This document shows, piece after piece, positions 17,123-20,729 of a stretch of DNA of 20,729 nucleotides. The stretch spans positions 1 to 20,729 of the IMG/VR virus record IMGVR_UViG_3300046373_000008; one strand, 5' to 3'. This DNA is from a virus. The number at the start of each line of letters is the position of its first letter. Position 1 is the first letter of the stretch. Position numbers and translations under genes: made by a program. Below the pieces are notes generated by a model. That model did no database searches, was not told the origin of the DNA, and worked only from the letters and a program-made list of their open reading frames with translations.

Positions 17123-17147
17123 CTTCGTTCTTCGTTCTTCGTACGAA
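17123..17147 (+). repeat. Heptamer direct repeats ending in a palindrome
   Basis: CTTCGTT occurs at 17123-17129 and 17130-17136, followed by CTTCGTA at 17137-17143, giving three tandem heptamers. The last one runs into the palindrome TTCGTACGAA (17138-17147). T7 carries arrays of a different heptamer next to its terminal repeats, so this may mark a genome end here too. That analogy is inference and the array is very short. Confidence 0.45.
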
Positions 17148-17388
17148 TAGTGCGGTGCTATTGCGGAAGGCTCTAGATCAATGGTTCTAGGCGTGTTGTT
17201 CTAGGGTTATCCTGCGAGTGCTAGGAGTGATTAACTCGACGAACGGTAGTTCCAATGGGTTCGATTCTGTGGTCTTATGGCTCCACGTTCTGACGAGGTA
17301 AGACCGGAAGGCACTCTCAGGATTAGGTGGTACGGGCTAGCATGGTTCGCCATGATTGGGACTTCCAACCACCGATGCAACACAAGGC
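17148..17388 (+). other. Gene-free region with short repeats and a two-part hairpin
   Basis: No open frame here looks like a gene. GTTCTAGG is repeated at 17184-17191 and 17198-17205, and CTAGA/TCTAG (17173-17177 and 17186-17190) forms a small inverted repeat. GGTGGT at 17326-17331 pairs with ACCACC at 17368-17373. Inside it CATGG and CCATG (17341-17345 and 17350-17354) close a TTCG tetraloop, giving a stable stem. The structure ends 15 bases before the first early promoter-like sequence. It could be a terminator relic, a protein-binding site or part of the terminal repeat; nothing decides between these. Confidence 0.5.
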
Positions 17389-17417
17389 TTGACAGATACA
17401 CAGATTCAAAGCATCAT
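17389..17417 (+). promoter_or_regulatory. Early sigma70-type promoter candidate 1
   Basis: A perfect -35 hexamer TTGACA (17389-17394) is followed after 17 bases by CATCAT (17412-17417), a 4-of-6 match to the -10. Transcription would begin near 17424, about 17 bases before the boxA. It resembles the second candidate at 17685-17713: over 31 aligned positions 21 agree, including TTGACAG and ACACAG at the same offsets. A host RNA polymerase promoter is expected at the start of a T7-type early region. The -10 is imperfect. Confidence 0.55.
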
Positions 17418-17440
17418 GGCTCCAACGTAACAAGCTGCAC

Positions 17441-17452
17441 CGCTCTTTAACA
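17441..17452 (+). promoter_or_regulatory. boxA antitermination site (rrn-type)
   Basis: The 12 bases CGCTCTTTAACA match the boxA consensus of enterobacterial rRNA leaders (YGCTCTTTAACA) at every position. In RNA, boxA binds NusB-NusE (S10) and, with other Nus factors, makes RNA polymerase resistant to Rho on untranslated RNA. It is placed as in rRNA leaders: a short distance after a promoter and just before a long processing-type stem (its last base is one base from the stem arm at 17454). The sequence match is direct; function in this phage is inferred. Confidence 0.65.
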
Positions 17453-17493
17453 ACTTGAGTCTCCTTTGGCGAATCCACACAGGACGCGCCACC

Positions 17494-17655
17494 ATGACTA
17501 AGCGATACAAAGATTGGGCAATGGATCACGACTGGGCTAGCAGCTTCGTAATGATCGGACGTAACCACTACGGCCAGGATCTTTACCTTGTGACAACTCG
17601 ATCAGGTGAACGATTCACTAACTATCAGGAAATGCGGGCATGGGCAGGCTACTGA
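17494..17655 (+). CDS. Small early protein of unknown function (53 residues)
   Basis: I do not recognise this protein. It is rich in aromatic and charged residues (KRYKDWAMDHDWASSF..., then NHYGQDLYLVTTRSGERFTNYQEMRAWAGY), has no membrane segment, and looks like a compact globular domain of two or three strands and a helix. The ATG at 17494 is preferred over an in-frame TTG at 17455, which would place the start inside the predicted stem arm. AGGA at 17481-17484 is a modest ribosome binding site 9 bases upstream. It is the first gene after the early promoter and boxA, enclosed by the 20-bp inverted repeat. T7-type phages place host-takeover or anti-restriction proteins at this position, but nothing in the sequence shows that role here. 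Confidence 0.6.
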   Translation: MTKRYKDWAMDHDWASSFVMIGRNHYGQDLYLVTTRSGERFTNYQEMRAWAGY

Positions 17656-17664
17656 TTCAGTAGC
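17648..17664 (+). other. 7-bp hairpin at the end of the 53-codon gene
   Basis: GCTACTG (17648-17654) and CAGTAGC (17658-17664) form a perfect 7-bp stem with a 3-base loop that includes the stop codon of the small gene. No T-run follows, so it is not a convincing terminator. It sits just inside the right arm of the 20-bp inverted repeat and may extend that structure. Confidence 0.5.
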
Positions 17665-17684
17665 TTCGCCAAAGGAGATTCAGG

Positions 17685-17713
17685 TTGACAGCAACACAGG
17701 GTTCCGGTAGCAT
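17685..17713 (+). promoter_or_regulatory. Early sigma70-type promoter candidate 2
   Basis: TTGACA (17685-17690), a 17-base spacer, then TAGCAT (17708-17713, 4 of 6). It copies the spacing and much of the spacer of candidate 1 (TTGACAG-NN-ACACAG in both, and CATGG at the same distance). Transcription would begin near 17720 and feed the hairpin-rich region and the early genes. The same TTG follows AAAGGAG at a ribosome-binding distance, so a translational start is the competing reading; the conserved promoter layout makes the promoter reading better. Confidence 0.55.
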
Positions 17714-17717
17714 GGGA

Positions 17718-18255
17718 ACCACTAGCCAAACGGGGCTAGGGTGGATCGGGAAGCTCAGTGATGGGTGGACTGCTAAGCTCGAACTGTACCACGGAATGAG
17801 TGGCGTTGAAGGTGGACTGCTAGAGCTGCAAGGTGATAGCACAAGCTGGATGCTGACAAGCCGCACGGTTGGTAGATGCGGCGCCCTTCTTAGATCCTAG
17901 GGCGGAACCTGATGTTGAGAGGCATCGGCAGGATCAAGCGGTTTGAGTCACCGTCCGCGGAGTTACAGCGGGAAACGAAGGCCCACGGGAAAGCGCGGTG
18001 GGAAGCAAGGCGAGCTTGTACAGGTGTCTTGGCTGGTACAACTTGGGTAGCACAGCGGGCCGATTGAACAAGGCCAAGCAACCGCACTAGGTATCACCGA
18101 CGTGCAACACAATGCTCTAGAAACCAGAGAGCGTGTTGTCGGATTGCCCGAAGGGGACGGATCAAAGACTAGCTAGGGATGCGCTTAAACCGCTGTGTTA
18201 CAAGACAATCCTACTCCCGCCCTTCGGGGCTATGACAATGCCAAGTTACGGAGAG
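17718..18255 (+). ncRNA. Candidate structured non-coding RNA, hairpin-rich leader of the early genes
   Basis: About 540 bases with no convincing gene but many local hairpins. Perfect stems include CTAGCC/GGCTAG (17722-17727, 17734-17739), GCCGCA/TGCGGC (17860-17865, 17877-17882), CGCCCT/AGGGCG (17882-17887, 17899-17904), CCCAC/GTGGG (17982-17986, 17998-18002) and TTGTAC/GTACAA (18016-18021, 18036-18041). There is a long composite hairpin at 18097-18142, and GCCC-TTCG-GGGC at 18219-18230, a hyperstable tetraloop. GGTGGACTGCTA is repeated at 17765-17776 and 17811-17822. It follows promoter candidate 2 and ends at the 22-bp helix. I cannot assign it to a known RNA family. It may be a stable phage RNA, an antitermination RNA, or simply a structured leader. 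Confidence 0.4.
18097..18142 (+). other. Long composite hairpin within the candidate RNA
   Basis: Three stacked stems can form: CCGA/TCGG (18097-18100 with 18139-18142), CAACAC/GTGTTG (18105-18110 with 18133-18138), and GCTCT/AGAGC (18114-18118 with 18128-18132). They are separated by a 4-base and a 3-base bulge on the 5' side only. All 15 pairs are Watson-Crick. The 3' strand is uninterrupted, which is a regular pattern unlikely by chance in 46 bases. Confidence 0.6.
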
Positions 18256-18385
18256 GATTGATTCTGAGAGGGTTCTATGATGGAACTGGTAGACAACGAC
18301 TTAGTACCTGTTTGCGTAGCAACGGGGAACAGGCAGCCTAACGGCGTCCGGGTCGAATCCCGGTAGAACCCTCTCAGAATCAATC
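18256..18385 (+). repeat. Perfect 22-bp helix enclosing a tRNA-like fold
   Basis: The arms 18256-18277 and 18364-18385 are exact reverse complements over 22 bases, with 86 bases between. The inside looks like a tRNA. TG follows the left arm as at positions 8-9. GGAACTGGTAGAC (18282-18294) resembles a tRNA-Leu D arm. GCC-TAAC-GGC is like a class II variable arm. CCGGG-TCGAAT-CCCGG (18348-18363) is a T-arm-like hairpin stacked directly on the right arm, with one base missing from the loop. The anticodon region is abnormal: CCTGTT (18307-18312) pairs with AACAGG (18328-18333) around a 15-base loop. It is therefore not a working canonical tRNA. The right arm ends at the GGAGG of the next gene. 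Likely roles are an RNase III site, a tRNA mimic or a decayed tRNA. Confidence 0.8.
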
Positions 18386-18398
18386 GGAGGATACGAGA

Positions 18399-18674
18399 AT
18401 GGCATTCTCAAAGAAAGTTGAGAGCCATGCCGATGATGCGCAGAAGTGCCGCCGTCGGTATGACTTGGTACAGCACCTGTCTACCCAAAAGACGGTGGAA
18501 GCAAGAAAGCAGCTCAAGGCAATGCGTGACGTCTGGTACGGCACGGATAAGCCGGGGACTGCTGGTGAGTACTGGAACCCGAAGGCCAAGCAATTGGTAC
18601 GTGGCTCCAGCGGGAAGTGTGACCGGATCAACCGGGGCCATAGGGCCAAACTCAATCAAGCAATGGGACTCTGA
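18399..18674 (+). CDS. Small basic early protein of unknown function
   Basis: This 91-residue protein is not recognised. It is strongly basic and polar: a helical first half (KKVESHADDAQKCRRRYDLVQHLSTQKTVEARKQLKAM, shown by its key run VEARKQLKAM at about 33-42) and a Gly/Lys-rich tail with RGSSGKCDRINRGHRAK. There is no membrane span. High charge suggests nucleic-acid or ribosome contact, but no known motif is visible. The ATG follows GGAGG (18386-18390) by 8 bases; that site begins directly after the 22-bp helix, so processing or folding there could control translation. It is the first gene after the long leader. Confidence 0.75.
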   Translation: MAFSKKVESHADDAQKCRRRYDLVQHLSTQKTVEARKQLKAMRDVWYGTDKPGTAGEYWNPKAKQLVRGSSGKCDRINRGHRAKLNQAMGL

Positions 18675-18675
18675 C

Positions 18676-19176
18676 ATGAAAACTACACTGATCGTTGGTG
18701 CTGCGAACATCACCAAAGAAATTGGCCTGATCAAGACCGCTGGCGCTAAGCTGGACGAACGTATCCAGCTCGCCGGCCTGTCGGTACTGAGCCACGCCCA
18801 CCAACACGGCGATATCACCGTCGTGAACCAGCTCTTCCTCGCCCTGCCGAAGGGTGCACGTGGCAAGGCCATGGCCGAGTGGTTGCTGGCGTTCGGTAAC
18901 GTCCAGAAGAACACGGACAAGGCGTCGGCTAAGCTCTCGCCGTTCAGCTACGCCAAGGAGCGCACTGCCAAGGATGAAGAGTCGCTGGCGAAGGTAATGC
19001 AAGCGGCCACGGACACTCCGTGGTACAAGTTCGCCCCAGAACCGAAGGTGGCGGACATGTTCGACTTCGGCGCGGCGCTGGCCCGCCTGATGAAAGCGGC
19101 TGAACAGGCCGAGGCCAAAGGCCAGAAGATTGAAGGCGCCGACCTGCTGAGTAAGGTACGCAAAGCGGCTGTGTGA
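18676..19176 (+). CDS. Conserved-type phage early protein, function unknown
   Basis: This 166-residue protein starts MKTTLIVGAANI and continues with a helical region containing RIQLAGLSVLSHAHQHGD and LPKGARGKAMAEWLLAFG (about residues 29-75). I recall similar sequences as uncharacterised proteins in podophage and siphophage early regions, but I cannot name a function. A charged middle (ASAKLSPFSYAKERTAKDEE) is followed by TPWYKFAPEP and a helical, Ala/Lys-rich end. No membrane or catalytic motif is visible. The start at 18676 is one base after the previous stop, so reinitiation is likely; there is no strong ribosome binding site. A longer frame starting upstream merely overlaps the preceding gene. 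Confidence 0.8.
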   Translation: MKTTLIVGAANITKEIGLIKTAGAKLDERIQLAGLSVLSHAHQHGDITVVNQLFLALPKGARGKAMAEWLLAFGNVQKNTDKASAKLSPFSYAKERTAKDEESLAKVMQAATDTPWYKFAPEPKVADMFDFGAALARLMKAAEQAEAKGQKIEGADLLSKVRKAAV

Positions 19177-19186
19177 TAGCAAATGA

Positions 19187-19209
19187 CTGCGCATTCAACG
19201 AGTGCGCAG
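19187..19209 (+). other. 7-bp hairpin between early genes
   Basis: CTGCGCA (19187-19193) and TGCGCAG (19203-19209) form a perfect 7-bp stem with a 9-base loop in the 69-base gap between two early genes. No T-run follows, so RNA processing or stabilisation is more likely than termination. Its place supports the downstream start at 19246 rather than 19183. Confidence 0.5.
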
Positions 19210-19245
19210 CAGTGTGTTATCAACGAACCGGTGACGAGGTGCGTC

Positions 19246-19680
19246 ATGGCTAAGGTGTACAGAGTGGTAGACCACAAGGGTAAGGGCATGTACCGCCCGG
19301 GCGAGAACCGTCCAAGCCTGTGGGCGCTGGCGGTAGGTAATAACGTGGACAATATATACAGCCACCCAAGCCCATGGAATGATCGGAATATGACCGAGAA
19401 CTGGCCAGCGTACGCCCAACGGCATGGGTTGAAAGGCGCCCACGACTACTGGTACATGGACCAGCTCAAGACGCATGCCTTTGCATTTGACTCTGTGCAC
19501 CAGCTCCGCCGCTGGATCTATGGCGTGGGCTGGCTCGAAGCTATGCATGAACTCGGCGGCGTGGCGCAGGTGTACGAGGTGCCTGATGAGTACATCCTCG
19601 TCGGGCTGTGTCAGGTGACGTTCGACACTCGGTATGCTGAGAGGCTGCCGGACGTGTCTCTGATCGCACTGGAGGCGTGA
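19246..19680 (+). CDS. Unknown early protein, aromatic-rich
   Basis: This 144-residue protein is not recognised. It starts MAKVYRVVDHKGKGMYRPG, and carries many Trp, Tyr and His residues (DNIYSHPSPWNDR, HDYWYMDQLKTHAFAF, LRRWIYGVGWLEAMHE), then a beta-rich end with AQVYEVPDEYILVGLCQVTFDT. It looks soluble and globular. The pattern is reminiscent of small ADP-ribosyltransferase-like or modification-type folds, but no active-site signature can be pinned down, so no function is claimed. The ATG at 19246 follows GAGGT by 5 bases. An in-frame ATG at 19183 would add 21 residues but lies upstream of an intergenic hairpin and lacks a ribosome binding site. Confidence 0.75.
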   Translation: MAKVYRVVDHKGKGMYRPGENRPSLWALAVGNNVDNIYSHPSPWNDRNMTENWPAYAQRHGLKGAHDYWYMDQLKTHAFAFDSVHQLRRWIYGVGWLEAMHELGGVAQVYEVPDEYILVGLCQVTFDTRYAERLPDVSLIALEA

Positions 19681-19681
19681 T

Positions 19682-19810
19682 ATGTGGCAAGCCTTATGCT
19701 GGACAGGCCACGGCTTTGATACGTGCTGGCGGCCCGGTACAATCGCTCTGAACATGGTCTGCTGCGAGGCGGACGCTCCCTTTACTCAAATCAGGCTGGG
19801 CAAGTTATGA
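19682..19810 (+). CDS. 42-residue cysteine-containing small protein
   Basis: A short frame with four Cys (residues 6, 15, 27 and 28), three Trp and one His. The N-terminal part CWTGHGFDTCW could bind a metal or form disulfides, but with so few residues this is only a possibility. Support for it being real: GGAGG at 19671-19675 lies 6 bases upstream, the start is 1 base after the previous stop, and its stop overlaps the ATG of the lipoprotein gene by the ATGA arrangement, which suggests coupling. I do not recognise it. Confidence 0.55.
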   Translation: MWQALCWTGHGFDTCWRPGTIALNMVCCEADAPFTQIRLGKL

Positions 19811-19953
19811 AACTCGTAGGTACCGCAATCATTCTGGCTGGCGTACTCCTGCTCCTTCAGGGTTGCGCTGTGAACGTGGTCGTCGCACCACACGCAAGCG
19901 TCGACGTAGGCTATGCCTGCAAGGCTGGCGATCATGTTGGACAAGGCAGCTAG
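19807..19953 (+). CDS. Small early lipoprotein (48 residues)
   Basis: A classical lipoprotein signal peptide: MKL, then hydrophobic residues 4-17 and a lipobox LQGC with Cys20. Signal peptidase II would leave a 29-residue lipidated peptide with Ala at +2, predicting the outer membrane. The mature part is short, with a second Cys and no known domain. It is not a spanin subunit by position, since lysis genes are elsewhere and already include a spanin. Small early phage lipoproteins such as T5 Llp block receptors against superinfection, so that role is plausible but unproven. It starts in an ATGA overlap with the upstream 42-codon gene and its 3' end overlaps the next gene. Confidence 0.7.
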   Translation: MKLVGTAIILAGVLLLLQGCAVNVVVAPHASVDVGYACKAGDHVGQGS

Positions 19954-20227
19954 TGCGTCAATAGGTATCCTGTGTGTAATCATCTCCGTGAGCACGTTCA
20001 TCGAGATGTACACTGCCGTGACAGGCGCTGGGCCGCATCGTACACCGGACACGGGTGCAATGTGGCAGCAAGCGAATACGGTCGCTGAGCAGCACTGCAA
20101 GTTGCTAGTGCTAAAGGAGGTGCTGAAAATGCAGTTGCCTCCTGAGGCATTCAGCGATCCTGCACTGGCCAACGCAATGCAGGCAGGGTACGAACTGTGC
20201 CTGAGGAAGAACAAGGTGATGATATGA
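19934..20227 (+). CDS. Single-pass membrane protein of unknown function
   Basis: From the ATG at 19934 the protein has 97 residues. A hydrophobic segment at about 9-23 (SIGILCVIISVSTFI) is followed by a soluble helical domain with PDTGAMWQQANTVAEQHCKLLVLKE and a polar C-terminus. It probably sits in the inner membrane with the bulk on one side. AAGG at 19920-19923 precedes 19934; an ATG at 19913 is in frame and would add seven residues, but has no comparable site. It overlaps the lipoprotein gene by 20 bases. The two neighbouring envelope proteins may act together, for example in superinfection exclusion; this is inference. Confidence 0.65.
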   Translation: MLDKAASASIGILCVIISVSTFIEMYTAVTGAGPHRTPDTGAMWQQANTVAEQHCKLLVLKEVLKMQLPPEAFSDPALANAMQAGYELCLRKNKVMI

Positions 20228-20382
20228 AAAAGCTGCCCAAGCCCAAGGCTGTGTTCATCGAAGGCGTATGGCTAGTGCACTATCCGGGCACGTACAGCAA
20301 GTACGCCCACACATTGCAAGTAGCGTACCTGTTGTGGGAACATTGCAACTGGACTCGCTCCCGCATCATGCGGACGGTGTGA
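20224..20382 (+). CDS. Small early protein, 52 residues, unknown
   Basis: Starts MKKLPKPKAVFIEGVWLVHYPGTYSK and ends in a basic helix (NWTRSRIMRTV). It has no membrane span and is not recognised. The start overlaps the previous stop as ATGA, so translation is probably coupled; GAGGAAG and AAGGTG stretches lie just upstream. An in-frame ATG at 20197 is inside the preceding gene and is less likely. Confidence 0.65.
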   Translation: MKKLPKPKAVFIEGVWLVHYPGTYSKYAHTLQVAYLLWEHCNWTRSRIMRTV

Positions 20383-20383
20383 C

Positions 20384-20578
20384 GTGAGCATCGTCGTGTC
20401 AGAGCAGAATGATGTGGTCATACCTGAATGCCCACATCGCGGGAACGTGGCCGGATTCATAGACGTGACGTCGGCCACGTTCTATCCCATCAACGAGGCG
20501 TATGACACGCCAGCTATGACGGCTCAGGACCTGCGCGATTTAGCAGACCACCTAGACGCTTTGCGAGGTGCAGCATGA
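20384..20578 (+). CDS. Small early protein, 64 residues, GTG start, unknown
   Basis: The sequence begins MSIVVSEQNDVVIPECPHRGN and ends with a helix, TAQDLRDLADHLDALRGAA. A Cys-Pro-His sequence is present but no full metal site. It is soluble and not recognised. The GTG start is one base after the previous stop, consistent with reinitiation, and its own stop overlaps the next start in an ATGA arrangement. No strong ribosome binding site is visible. Confidence 0.6.
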   Translation: MSIVVSEQNDVVIPECPHRGNVAGFIDVTSATFYPINEAYDTPAMTAQDLRDLADHLDALRGAA

Positions 20579-20709
20579 AGTACGGCATCCGATACCATGA
20601 CAAGCGCTGGTGGGTGTACGAGGTGGCTGCCAATCGTATCGTGAGCAAGGGTTACATCCTGCGCTTCACGGCACGGTGGATGAGCGATCGTATGAACGAA
20701 CGAGGTTAG
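20575..20709 (+). CDS. Small basic early protein, 44 residues, unknown
   Basis: Encodes MKYGIRYHDKRWWVYEVAANRI followed by a basic helix with FTARWMSDRMNERG. Several aromatic and Arg/Lys residues suggest nucleic-acid or protein binding, but no family is recognised. GAGGTG lies 5 bases before the ATG, which overlaps the upstream stop (ATGA). It is complete within the window, 20 bases before its end. Confidence 0.6.
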   Translation: MKYGIRYHDKRWWVYEVAANRIVSKGYILRFTARWMSDRMNERG

Positions 20710-20729
20710 CTGTACCCTGTGCTCTAGTC

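Larger units (their letters stand above)
17454..17684 (+). repeat. 20-bp inverted repeat flanking a 53-codon gene, probable RNase III stem
   Basis: The arm at 17454-17473 can pair with the arm at 17665-17684 over 20 positions, 18 Watson-Crick and two G.U; the inner 14 pairs (17460-17473 with 17665-17678) are perfect. The arms enclose 191 bases that hold exactly one small gene (17494-17655). The left arm starts directly after boxA and the right arm ends directly before the second TTGACA. About 20 bp of double-stranded RNA is the size RNase III cuts. No target-site duplication is seen outside the arms, which argues against a mobile element. Confidence 0.75.

Noticed and set aside
16693-17190. 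Open frames on the + strand through the GT-rich tract (starts near 16693 and 16704)
   Set aside because: The ATG at 16704 lies in the loop of the terminator hairpin, and the products are Arg/Cys/Val low-complexity strings that reflect base composition.
17323-17568. 81-codon frame on the - strand
   Set aside because: It crosses the promoter, boxA and stem arm, has no ribosome binding site and no recognisable product.
17454-17684. Small mobile element with terminal inverted repeats
   Set aside because: No target-site duplication flanks the arms and the enclosed gene does not resemble a transposase; boxA and promoter abut the arms precisely, fitting RNA processing better.
17685-17900. 71-codon frame with a TTG start after AAAGGAG
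   Set aside because: The TTG belongs to a promoter-like module that is duplicated at 17389. The frame runs through several perfect RNA stems, and its Gly/Trp-rich product is not recognisable. It remains possible, at low probability.
18271-18370. Canonical tRNA gene (Leu-like)
   Set aside because: D-like and T-like parts are present, but no 5-bp anticodon stem with a 7-base loop forms, the T loop has six bases, and the stem is 22 bp rather than 7.
17960-18385. Group I intron core
   Set aside because: P- and Q-like strings occur (GCGGGAAAC near 17968 with CCGC near 18080; AACGGGGAAC near 18321 with AATCCCG near 18357). The GACTA at 18168 has no TAGTC partner downstream for the essential P7 pairing, and no split gene is seen.
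18418-18675. Upstream extension of the 166-residue early protein
   Set aside because: It overlaps the well-started gene at 18399 almost completely; the ATG at 18676 right after that gene's stop is the natural start.
19723-19806. Upstream extension of the lipoprotein gene using a rare start codon
   Set aside because: It would bury the signal peptide inside the protein; the ATG at 19807 gives a textbook lipoprotein and overlaps the upstream stop.
1-20729. CRISPR array, integrase, insertion sequence or RNA polymerase gene
   Set aside because: None is visible: no regularly spaced repeats and no transposase, recombinase or polymerase motifs in any gene. A phage RNA polymerase, if present, would lie outside the window.

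Overview
The window is a slice of a lytic podophage genome of the T7 supergroup (Autographiviridae-like), with every supportable gene on the + strand. The T7-type block runs in canonical order: end of the capsid gene, tail tubular protein A, tail tubular protein B, three internal virion (ejection) proteins, tail fibre, small terminase, large terminase. Lysis genes follow the large terminase, as in phiKMV-type phages. Base composition is GC-rich, Shine-Dalgarno sequences are strong (GGAGG type), and a 12-nt boxA of the gammaproteobacterial type is present. These point to a Gram-negative, probably gammaproteobacterial host, perhaps Pseudomonas-like; the host assignment is inference.

Layout. 1-283: 3' end of a probable major capsid gene, followed by a hairpin where T7 has its main late terminator. 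361-12653: tail tube and nozzle genes, ejection proteins and tail fibre. The gp15-like protein carries a lysozyme-like C-terminus and the gp16-like protein carries an HEAAH zincin motif, so the enzymes of the ejection machine look rearranged relative to T7. 12664-14780: small and large terminase. 14793-15452: two small proteins of unknown function. 15462-16663: a compact lysis cassette of single-gene spanin, S21-type pinholin and SAR endolysin, closed by a terminator at 16692-16726.

16727-17493 has no gene. It starts with a strikingly A-poor, GT-rich tract, then heptamer repeats and hairpins. Because late and early genes meet here, this is the likely place of the genome ends (terminal repeat or concatemer junction) in a circularised or permuted assembly.

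17389-18398 is the most unusual part, an early leader laid out like a ribosomal RNA operon. It has a promoter-like element, an exact boxA, a 20-bp inverted repeat flanking a 53-codon gene, a second related promoter-like element, about 540 nt of hairpin-rich non-coding sequence, and a perfect 22-bp helix enclosing a tRNA-like fold. That helix abuts the Shine-Dalgarno of the first well-supported gene after it. I propose that host RNA polymerase, protected by boxA antitermination, transcribes this untranslated region and that RNase III trims it.

18399-20709 holds nine tightly packed small early genes, mostly unrecognised, several linked by ATGA start/stop overlaps. They include a 48-residue lipoprotein, a single-pass membrane protein and a 42-residue cysteine-containing peptide. 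Small early genes of this kind usually act in host takeover or superinfection exclusion, but nothing in these sequences proves a function.
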